From Streptomyces decoyicus (lineage in GTDB: Bacteria > Actinomycetota > Actinomycetes > Streptomycetales > Streptomycetaceae): DNA of 64,000 bases. The stretch lies in NCBI RefSeq assembly GCF_019880305.1, contig NZ_CP082301.1:6324001-6388000 (forward strand). Direction: 5' to 3'. Of the stretch, positions 34,401 through 41,800 are shown piece by piece. How positions within the stretch are numbered: the first letter of the stretch is position 1; every line of letters starts with the position of its first letter. The position numbers and the translations under genes were made by a program. The notes beneath the pieces were generated by a model that did no database searches, was not told the origin of the DNA, and saw only the letters and a list, made by a program, of their open reading frames with translations.

Positions 34401-35820
34401 CCTGGGGCGTACGGGCACACTGCGCCTCGAACAGGGCCAGCGGCGTCGTCGCGGGTACCTCGTGCGCCGTGTCGTTCCAGGCGCCGAGACGGGCACGCTC
34501 CCCGGGGCCGGTCAGATCGATCCGGCCCAGCGGAACGTCGGGTTCGGTGACGACCGACTCGAGCAGCCGGTGGACCCGGGCCACGACGGCTTCCGCCGTC
34601 TCCCGGCCGAACAGGTCGGCGCGGTAGTCGAGTCGCAGGGTCAGCCGGCCGCCGAGCTGGTCGCCGACCAGGTTCAGGGCATAGTGCGTCGCGTCGCGGC
34701 CGTCGGCCTCCGTCAGCCGGAGCCCCGCCACGGGCGTCTCGTCGTCGCCGGCACCGACCGGATAGTTCTCGAACACCGTCGTGGTGTCGAAGAGTTCACC
34801 TGCTCCGGCGAGCTGCTGGATCCGGCCGAGGCCGAGGTACTGGTGGGGCAGCAGCGCGCTCTGCTCCTCCTGGAACCGGGCCAGGTTCTCCAGGAAGGAC
34901 CGCTCCTGGGCCAGTCGGGCGCGTACCGGGATGGTGTTGATGAACAGCCCGATCATCGCCTCGGAACCGGGGAGTTCGGCCGGCCGGGTGGAGACCGTCG
35001 TGCCGAACACCACGTCGTTCCGCCCGGTCAGCTGGGCGAGCACCACCGCCCAGGCGCCTTGTAGCACGCTGTTCATCGTCAGCCGGCGGCCGCGGGCCGC
35101 GGCGGTCAGCTCGGCCGTGAACTCCTCGGACAGCTCGCGCGTGACGCGCTCGGGCAGTGCCGGTGACCGCTCCGCGGTGTCCGCCACCCGCGTCGGCCCT
35201 TCCAGGCCCGACAAGGCCTGCTGCCAGGCTCGTTCGGCCCGGCCCAGGTCCTGCTTCCCGAGCCATCCCAGGTAGTCGCGGTAGGGCGTGAGCCTGGGCA
35301 GGCCCGCGGGGCTGCCCTGCTGTGCGTAGAGCGTGAACAGCTCGTCCAGCAGGAGCGGTGTGGACCAGCCGTCGAGGAGAATGTGATGGCTGGTCAGGGC
35401 CAGGCAGTACCGCTGGTCACCGAGGCGTACGAGGGTCAGCCGCAGCAGCGGCGGCCTGGCCAGGTCGAAGCGCTCCGCGCGGTCGGCGGCGAGCCACCGT
35501 TCCAGCTCCGCCTCGCGCTCGGTCTCCTCCGTCGCGGTGAGCTCGATCTCCGCCAGCGGGACCGGTACGTGACGGTGGATGACCTGGATCGGCTGGCCGT
35601 TCTTGCGGGTGCGGAAGCCCGCCCGCAGGTTGGCGTGCCGGGTGAGCAGCGTGCCCACGGACTTCCGCAGCACGGCGGTGTCCACGGCCCCCTCGATCCG
35701 GAGGACGAGCTGCACGTTGTAGATGTCGGGTGCCTGCCCGTCGTACAGCGCGTGGAACAGGAACCCCTCCTGCAGCGGGGCCAGCGGCAGGACGTCCTCG
35801 AGTGCGGACTGAGTCTTCAC
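25489..35820 (-). CDS. NRPS-C: C-A-T C-A-T C-A-T TE (modules 10-12)
   Basis: A 3443-residue synthetase ending the assembly line. The GTG start (35820) overlaps the NRPS-B stop (GTGA). Domains by approximate residue: C10 10-440, with PLAPLQEGFLFHALYDG typical of a C domain accepting a D-residue and active site SHHILLDG; A10 475-950; T10 Ser near 1000; C11 1055-1500; A11 1540-2000; T11 near 2055; C12 2110-2555; A12 2595-3070; T12 near 3122; TE 3175-3440 with GYSLGG, Ser near 3258. Pocket codes read by eye: A10 D-A-W-Q-F-G-L-V-Q-K, close to Gln codes; A11 D-L-T-K-V-G-E-V-G-K, Asn; A12 D-V-A-H-M-G-A-V-D-K, not assigned. All carrier Ser and C-domain HHxxxDG motifs are intact. A11 is nearly identical in DNA to A2 and A3 of NRPS-A. 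The TE should release the chain by hydrolysis or cyclisation. Confidence 0.95.
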   Translation of the reverse strand: MKTQSALEDVLPLAPLQEGFLFHALYDGQAPDIYNVQLVLRIEGAVDTAVLRKSVGTLLTRHANLRAGFRTRKNGQPIQVIHRHVPVPLAEIELTATEETEREAELERWLAADRAERFDLARPPLLRLTLVRLGDQRYCLALTSHHILLDGWSTPLLLDELFTLYAQQGSPAGLPRLTPYRDYLGWLGKQDLGRAERAWQQALSGLEGPTRVADTAERSPALPERVTRELSEEFTAELTAAARGRRLTMNSVLQGAWAVVLAQLTGRNDVVFGTTVSTRPAELPGSEAMIGLFINTIPVRARLAQERSFLENLARFQEEQSALLPHQYLGLGRIQQLAGAGELFDTTTVFENYPVGAGDDETPVAGLRLTEADGRDATHYALNLVGDQLGGRLTLRLDYRADLFGRETAEAVVARVHRLLESVVTEPDVPLGRIDLTGPGERARLGAWNDTAHEVPATTPLALFEAQCARTPQATAVVCEETALTYAELNERANRLAQLLIARGARPEQLVALALPRSADMIVALFGVLKSGAAYLPLDPGHPKDRISFTLADAAPAMVITATESAAATAGAGIPQLVLDAADIQEALAAQPATAPAGPGVLPSHPAYAIYTSGSTGTPKGVLVEHGALVNHMSWMAGAFPLGAQDTVLARTALTFDASVWEIWLPLLTGATLCVAPESLTREPERLLAYIRQHGVTVAQFVPSLLAVVAGAVRDDEALPLQRIFVGGEPLAPALAARTAESWGVSVTNLYGPTESTVQITTHTFDPAADTGVVPVGRPVWNTRIHVLDAALKPVPVGVPGELYVAGDQLARGYLGRTDLTAGRFVADPFGAPGTRMYRTGDVVKRRADGLLEFAGRADDQVKIRGLRIEPGEIEAVVGSHPLVRQAAVVVREDRPGDQRIVAYVVPAEDTGTAPTGLREHAAQTLPDYMVPAAFVLLDALPLTPNGKLDRRALPAPDLVSTTASRRPRDPREEILCGLFAEVLGVDRVGAEDNFFDLGGHSLLAMRLISRVRTVLGVEPAVRDLFETPTAAGLAGRLDHVAGARAALVPVERPERVPLSYAQRRLWFLHQLEGPSATYNVPMPLRLTGELDVKALREAIHDLTDRHESLRTVFPHTDGAPYQHVLHGDAARPVIDIVPVDEADLNTAVDQASTHTFDLTKDVPLRAWVFTLAHDEHLVLLLAHHIVSDGASLAPLAHDLSTAYTARCDGATPHWAPLPVQYADYTLWQREVLGDESDPDSVLSRQIAYWRSTLAGLPEQLELPADRPRPAVASHQGDSVEMELDAEVHRGMVRLAREHQVSVFMVVQAGIAALLTRLGAGTDIPIGSPIAGRTDDALEDLVGFFVNTLVLRTDTSGDPTFAELLGRVREADLAAYAHQDVPFERLVEIVNPTRSLAHHPLFQVILTFQNSSDLELDLAGLAVREHALDAASAKFDLSFALEEQLDSRGVPSGMRGSVEFATDLFDRQTAESIAAWLERLLRNAVEDASRPIGEVDVLSAQERELLLHGWNNTARNVPDATLAELFEAQVARTPDAPALEHEGTQLTYSELNARANQLAHHLISRNVGPEQIVALALPRTIDVVVAILAVAKTGAAYLPVDPDYPADRIAYLFSDARPTLLITDKDTAAGLPETGVTTLTTDQLHTAGLPVTDPTNADRLDEAKTSHPVFVIYTSGSTGRPKGVVVEHRSLNLYLRWAHAAYPAMSGRTLVHSPVSFDLTVTGLLGPLTLGGCAHLVELDEGTAPDLDQAPTFVKATPSHLSLLKNLPPHLSPTQQLVLGGEALLGEALDEWRRDHPGTTVINEYGPTETTVGCTQYRIEPGQPAPTGTITIGHPIWNTQIHILDAHLQPVPPNVTGELYIAGDLLARGYLHRPDLTATRFTANPHGTPGTRMYRTGDLARRRPDGQLEFAGRIDTQVKVRGYRIELGEIEATLTHHPHVRQTAVIVREDQPGDQRIVAYVVPAEGADTATVDLREHAAQTLPDYMVPAAVVTLDVLPLTPNGKLDHKALPAPQFTPTTTTRGPRNTHEELLCHAFAETLGVDRVGIDDNFFDLGGHSLLATRLTSRIRTTLNTELTVRDLFEAPTVATLATRLHHTTGTRTPLTPRPRPDHIPLSPAQQRLWFLHQLEGPSATYNVPLVLRLTGELDTAALRDAIHDLTDRHETLRTVFPEYDGTPYQQVLHGDAARPAIDIVPTDEDDLDAAVSQAVTHTFDLTRDVPLRAWVFTTAADQHTLLILAHHIAGDGWSMGPLAQDLATAYAARRDGTAPQWAPLPVQYADYALWQREVLGDESDPQSLISRQIDYWRTTLTALPDHLELPTDRPRPAIAGHHGAGVPFVWDTELHHGITRLAREHQASVFMVVQTALATLLTRLGAGTDIPLGSPIAGRTDDALDNLVGFFINTLVLRTDTSGNPTFAELLARVRETDLAAYTHQDVPFERLVELLNPTRSLAHNPLFQVVLGLESASDGEFAMRGLSAESAGVDTGVAKVDLAVNLLEVFGEGGEAVGMRGVVEFATDLFDRGTAENIAARLERLLRNAVEDASRPIAELDILSVEERELLLHGWNDSARDVPEATLPELFEAQVARTPDAPALEHEGTRLTYAELNTRANQFAHHLIAQGAGPEKYVAVALPRSIDFVVAILAIVKAGAAYVPLDPDYPADRLTYMLGDARPTLLVTDKNTAAGLPDTDLTTVILDTDSDLTSVVLDTGSDTGRPATNPNNSHRTTPLLTTHPAYLIYTSGSTGQPKGVVVSHRGVANLSAHQTARLGAGPGCRVSQLVSPSFDVSVAELCMGLLSGACLVLPPRPLAGEELAEFLAEREITHAHMPASILVGLPRRELPSLASLMVGAEACPPDVTAFWSAGRRMVNAYGPTEATVDTCFAVCGPEQGAGPTPIGRPVFNTRLYVLDSALQPVPAGVPGELYLSGPGLARGYLGRPELTATRFVADPFSAGGGRMYRTGDLVRRRADGQLEFIGRVDHQVKVRGFRIELGEIENVLAAQPAAGQVAVIVREDRPGDRRIVAYVVPAGANGAELEGAELRSRVAEVLPEYMVPSAFVTLDALPLTPNGKLDRTALPAPEFSGAADGRGPRDAHEEKLCAIFAEVLGADRVGIDDNFFDLGGHSLLATRLTGRIRGEFGIELTVREVFGAPTVAGLARRTGGGAGDARQDDGLGVLLPLRASGTGTPLFCAHPSVPLSWCYTGLLGVLAADTPVYGLQSRGLAGDAALPETFAEMVEDYTAQIRRVQPAGPYRLLGYSLGGNIVHAIATRLQDLGEEVELLAVLDAYPGGDVEAVPLDDGQVLARFHADLGRGNGEGYDEARQREQVIDSLRAGLPGNFTEEQLARILDAMINGVGNNSRYEPGTFKGDLLLFTTTVGRADPAAMPQAWSRVVAGGIENRRIACPHDDLLEGEPLHAVGAVLSERMRELDARRTLLTGDDTV
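29820..30838 (-). repeat. Asn A-domain block, copy in module 11
   Basis: About 1 kb of near-identical DNA shared with 54298-55316 and 57478-58496. It covers the A3 motif region through A10, including the whole substrate pocket. On the coding strand the third codon position is unusually rich in C (CCC, ACC, GCC, CAC), unlike neighbouring A domains. Confidence 0.9.
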
Positions 35821-38800
35821 GGCATTTCCAATTCGGCTTCGAGTTCGTCGATTTCGTCCTGGCTCAGCGACCCCAGGGACAGGTCGGACGGTGTGTGTCC
35901 GCCGGCGCCCTGGTCTTCGCAGTGGGCCACCAGTGCCGTCAGAGCCGTGAACCAGCTCTCGGCGAGGTCGCGCACGTCCTGCTCGGTCAGCAGACCCTCG
36001 GGCCAGTTCCATGTGCCGGAGAGCCGCGGGCCGTCGGCGTGGTCCTCGGTCACCGCGTTGATGACCAGGGCGTGGGTCACGGGCATCCGCGGGTCGTGAC
36101 CGGACGGCAGGGTCGCGTCCGGCGCCATGTCCCAGTCCTGGGCGGCGGCTTCCTCGGAGGCGGCGAACCGTCCCAGATAGTTGAAGCCGATCTGCGGTGC
36201 CGCGAGGCCCGACAGCTCCCGGGCCGTCTCGGGGTGGAGGTGGCGGAGCATGCCGAAGCCCATTCCGTTGTCGGGGAAGGCCCGCAGCTGTTCCTTGATC
36301 CTTTTGACCGTCCGGCCCATGCCGGAGCCGCCGGCCCAGACATCGGACCGGTCGTACTCCCCGGGGTCGAGGCGGACCGGGTACATGCTGGTGAACCAGC
36401 CGACCGTGCGGGTCAGGTCGGTGCCCGGAAGGATCTCCTCCCGGCCGTGCCCCTCAAGATCGACCAGCACCTGGCTGCCCGTACCGCCCCAGCGGCGACG
36501 CCATTCGAGGACGGCCAGTGCGAGGCCGCTGAGCAGGATGTCGTTGACCCCGGCGTGGAACGCGCCCGGCACACTCGTCAGCAGCGGGTGGGTGACCTCG
36601 GAGGGCAGGGTGAGGGTCAGCGAGCGGGTGGTGTCCCCCCGGTCCCGGACCGGGTCCAGCTCTCTGCCGCCGATGAGGGGCTCCTCCGTGCGGAGGATCT
36701 CCTTCCACACCGGCAGTTCGGCGAGCCGGTCCGGGTGCTGCGCCGCCGTCGTCAACTGCCGCGACCACTCGCGCAGCGAGGTCCCGGCGGGTTCCGGCGC
36801 CGGCTGCCGGCCGGCCGCCACCGCCTCCCAGGCGGCGACCAGATCGGGCAGCAGGATGCGCCAGGACACCCCGTCGACCACCAGGTGGTGCAGCACCAAC
36901 AGCAGCCGGCCCGGTTCGCCGGACCCCCGGTCGAACCACACCACCTGCACCATGGCGCCCTCGCGCGGCGCGAGCCGTGCCACGGCGCGGTCGCCTTCCG
37001 CGGCCATCAGCGCGGCGAGGCGGTCGCCGTGCAGACCGTCCGCGCCGACCCGGCGTACACAGTCCTCGGCCGCCACCTTGCCCCGGGGCATGACCTCGGG
37101 GCTCCAGCCCGGCGCGCCGGACGCGGCGTCCTGTGCCGGTGCCCCGTTCACCCGCAGCCGCAGGGCGTCATGGTGGTCGAGCAGTGCCTGTACGGCCGCG
37201 GTCAGCCGCTGCTCGCCCAGGTCCGCCGGGACCTGGAGCATCATGGACTGGTTGAAGCCGTCCACCGGCGCGTCGAGCTCCCGCAGCCAGTGCATGATCG
37301 GCGTCGGCGGCAGGGCGCCGACCCCGGCGTCGGGGTCCGTGGCCGCGGCCGTGGCCGGCAGCCCGGCCGTGAGCGCCGCCAGCGCCTCCACGGTCTGGTG
37401 CTGGAAGATCTCCCGCGCGGTGAGCGCGATGCCTTCCTTACGTGCCCGCGAGATGAGCTGGATGGACAGGATGCTGTCGCCGCCCAGCTCGAAGAAGCTG
37501 CTGGTGACCCCGACCCGCGGCAGGTTCAGCACCTCCGCGAAGACCGCGCACAGCGTCTCCTCCCGCGGGGTGCGCGGCGGCTCGAAACCCGCCACCGCCG
37601 CGAAGTCCGGGGCCGGCAGCGCCCGGACGTCCAGCTTGCTGTTGGCCGTCAGGGGCAGCGTGTCCAGCACGGTCAAGGCCGCGGGCATCATGTAGTCGGG
37701 CAGTTGCCCGGACAGATGTGCCCGCAGCTCCCCGACGTCCACCCCGCTGCCGTCCTCGTCCGCCACGACATAGGCGACGACCCGCTTGTCCCCGGGTCGG
37801 TCCTCCCGCACGATGACGGCTGCCTGCCCGACGGCGGGGTGCGCGGCGAGGACGTTCTCGATCTCGCCCAGCTCGATACGGAATCCGCGGATCTTGACCT
37901 GGCGGTCGACCCGGCCCAGGAACTCCAGCTCACCGTCGGCACGCCACTTGACCAGGTCGCCGGTGCGGTACATCCGCCGGCCCGCCGCCCCGAAGGGATC
38001 GGCGACGAAGCGCCCGGCGGTCAGCTCCGGCCGGCGCAGATATCCGCGGGCCAGCTGGCTGCCCGCGAGATACAGCTCGCCCGGCACCCCCACCGGCGTC
38101 GGGCACAGCGCGGAATCCAGCACATACACCTGGGTGTTGCGGACCGGCCGGCCGATCGGCGGGGCGACGGGCTCGCTCAGCACGTCGCTGGAGGTCACCC
38201 ACACCGTCGCCTCGGTCGGGCCGTACCCGTTGAACATCCGCCGGCCCGGCGCCCACCGGCCGACGACCTCACCGGTGAAGGCATCACCGCCCACGGCCAG
38301 CGAACGCAGCTCGGGCAGCGCACGCGCCGGCATGCTCGCCAGCGCCGCCGCCGCCATCGGCGCGTGGTTGATCCGCAGCTCCTCCAGTACCCGGGCCAGC
38401 GCTTCACCGGCGAACGGACCGGCCGGCGGAATCACCAGGCAGGCGCCGGACAGCAGCGCCAGCCACAGTTCGAGCACCGAGGCGTCGAAACTGGGGGACG
38501 CGAACTGCGATACCCGGCTGCCCTCTTCGACCCCGCAGCGCTCGATCTTGTCGGCGGCGAAGCCGGCCATGCCGCTGTGCGCGACGACCACGCCCTTGGG
38601 GCGTCCGGTGGAACCGGAGGTGTAGATGACGTAGGCGGGGTGGGCCGGCAGCAGCGGCGTGACCCGGTCGGCGTCCGTGGGGTCGTGCTCCACGCCGCCG
38701 TCCGCGTCCTCCACGGTCAGGACGGGAACCGGGGTCCGCGGCAGCCGATCGAGGGTCGCGTTGCCCGTCAGCACGGCGACGGGCTCGGCGTCCTCCAGCA

Positions 38801-41800
38801 TGTAACGGACGCGGTCGGCGGGGTAGTCGGGGTCGATGGGGAGGTAGGCGGCGCCGGTCTTGAGGACGGCGAGGATGGCGGTGACGAGGTCGGTGGAGCG
38901 GGGGAGGGCGAGGGCGACGACGTTTTCGGGTCCGACGCCGTGGGTGAGGAGGTGGTGCGCCAGCCGGTTGGCGTGGGTGTTGAGTTCGGCGTAGGTCAGG
39001 ACGGTCGTGCCGTGTTCGACGGCCGGCAGGTGGGGGGTCCGCGCCGCTTGTGCCTGGAAGAGCTCGGGCAGGGTGGCGGCGGATACGGGGTGTGCGGTGT
39101 CGTTCCACTCGACGAGGATCTGGTGGCGTTCCTGGTCGGAGAGCACGGCCAGGTGCGTGAGGGGCCGGGAGGCGTCCGCGACGGCTGCGCGCAGGAGTCG
39201 TTCCAGACGGGCGGTGAGCTGCTGGGCACTGGGCCGGTCGAAGAGGTCGGTGGCGAACTCCACCGTTCCCGCAAGCCCCGCGAACGCCCGCTCGTCGGTG
39301 CGGAGTTCCTCCACATTGAAGGCCAGGTCGATCTTCGCGGTGCCCGTGCCCACGTCCTCCATACCGGCCTGTAGGCCCGGCAGTTCGATCGTGGCCTCGT
39401 CGGTGTTCTGCAGCACCAGCATCACCTGGAACAGGGGGTGATGCGCCGTCGACCGTACGGGGTTGACGACCTCCACCAGCCGCTCGAAGGGCACGTCCTG
39501 GTGCGCGTAGGCCGCCAGGTCCGTCTCCCGTACGCGGTGCACCAACTCGGCGAAGGTGGGATCGCCGGAGGTGTCGGTCCGCAGGACGAGGGTGTTGACG
39601 AAGAAGCCGACCAGCTTCTCCAGCGCGTCGTCCGTGCGCCCGGCGACCGGGGTGCCGATCGGGATGTCCGTGCCCGCGCCCAGCCGGGTCAGCAGCGCGG
39701 CCAGACCCGCCTGGAGCACCATGAACACACTCGACCCGTGTTCCCGGGCCAGCCGTGCGACTCCCTCGTGCAGCTCCGCGTCCCAGGTGAACTCGGCGGC
39801 GTCACCGCGGTATCCGGCCACCGCCGGGCGGGGCCGGTCGGTGGGCAGCTCCAGCTGGTCCGGGAGCCCGGCGAGCGTCCGCTGCCAGAAGTCGATCTGA
39901 CCGGAGATCACGCTCTGCGGGTCGTCCTCGTCCCCCAGTGCGGCACGCTGCCACAGGGTGTAGTCCGCATACTGCACCGGCAGCGGAGCCCAGCCGGGCG
40001 CCGTGCCCGCACACCGCGCCGTGTACGCCAGCGACAGGTCGTCGATCAGCGGCGCGAGCGAAGCCCCGTCGCTGGCGATGTGGTGCATCAGGATCAGCAG
40101 GGCGTGCTCGTCGGCTGCCGTGGTGAACACCCAGGCCCGCAGCGGGACCTCGGCCGTCAGCTCGAAGGCGTGACGCGCCGCCTCGGCCAGCTGCCCGTCC
40201 ACCCGGCCCGGGTCGCTCTGCACGACCTCGACCACCGGGCGGGCGGCATCGCCCGCCAGCACCAGCTGGTACGGCGTGCCGTCGACGTCCGGGAAGACGG
40301 TACGCAGGGACTCGTGCCGCCCGGCCACGTCCGCCATCGCCCCGCGCAGCGCCTCGACGTCCAGCGCGCCGGTCAGCCGCAGCACCAGCGGCACGTTGTA
40401 GGTCGCGCTCGGCCCCTCCAGCTGGTGCAGGAACCACAGCCGTCGCTGCGCGAACGACAGCGGCACCCGCTCGGGCCGCTCCACCGGCAGCAGCGCGGCG
40501 CGCGCGTCCCCCGCGCCGTCGAGCCGACCGGCCAGCCCGGCCACCGTCGGGACCTCGAACAGGTCCCGCACCGCCAGCTCGACACCGAAGACGGTACGGA
40601 CCCGGCTGACCATCCGCGTCGCGAGCAGGGAGTGCCCGCCCAGCGCGAAGAAGGAGTCGTCGATCCCGACCCGCTCCAGGCCCAGAACCTCCGCGAAGAG
40701 ACCGCACAGGATCTCCTCCCGCGCATCGCGCGGCTCCTGGAGGGCGCCCGGCTCCGCGAAGTCCGGCGCCGGGAGGGCCCGGCGGTCGAGCTTGCCGTTG
40801 GGCGTCAGCGGGAAGGCGTCCAGCACCACGAACGCGGAGGGCAGCATGTACTCCGGCAGCGTCCGTGCCGCGGCCCTCAGCAGGTGCGCCGGGTCCGGCG
40901 CCGCACCGTCAGCGGCCGGCACCACATAGGCCACGATGCGCTGGTCGCCCGGCCGGTCCTCGCGCACCATCGCCGCGACCTGGCCGACGGCCGGCTGCGC
41001 CGCGACGGCGGCCTCGATCTCGCCCAACTCGATCCGGAAGCCCCGGACCTTCACCTGGTGGTCGACCCGGCCGACGAACTCCAGCCGGCCGTCCGCGCGC
41101 CACTTCGCCAGGTCGCCGGTGCGGTACATCCGCGCGCCCGGCGCCCCGTACGGATTCGCCACGAAGCGCTCCGCCGTCAGGTCGGGCCGCCCACGGTAGC
41201 CGCGCGCCACACCGTGGCCGGCGATGTAGAGCTCACCCGGCACCCCGGCCGGCACCGGTCGCAGCCCGGCGTCCAGGACATAGACCTGCGTGTTGCCGAT
41301 CGGCCGTCCGATGGGCGGCGCGCCGTCGGCGTGCACCTCCGCGGCCGCCGACCAGATGGTCGTCTCCGTGGGGCCGTACAGATTGGTGACGCTCGCGCCC
41401 AGCTCCGCCATCCGGTGCGCCAGCGGGGTGGGCAGCGCCTCGCCGCCGACGAGCATGCGCAGTCCGCGCAGAGCTTCCGGACGCTCCAGGACCAGACTCT
41501 GCCAGAGCGAGGGAGTGGCCTGCATGACGGTCACTCCGGCCGACTCCACCAGCTCGGCGAGGAGCGCCGCGTCCCGCACCTGCGCGGAGTCGGCGAGCAC
41601 CACCGCGGCCCCGGAGACCAGCGGCAGATACAGCTCCAGCCCCGCGATGTCGAACGCCACCGTGGTGACCGCGAGCAGCCGGTCCGTGGGCTTCGGCGCG
41701 ACACACTCGTCCATCGCCGAGAGGAAGTTCCGCAGGTTGCCGGCCGAGACCACCACACCCTTCGGGCGGCCCGTCGAACCGGAGGTGTAGATGACGTACG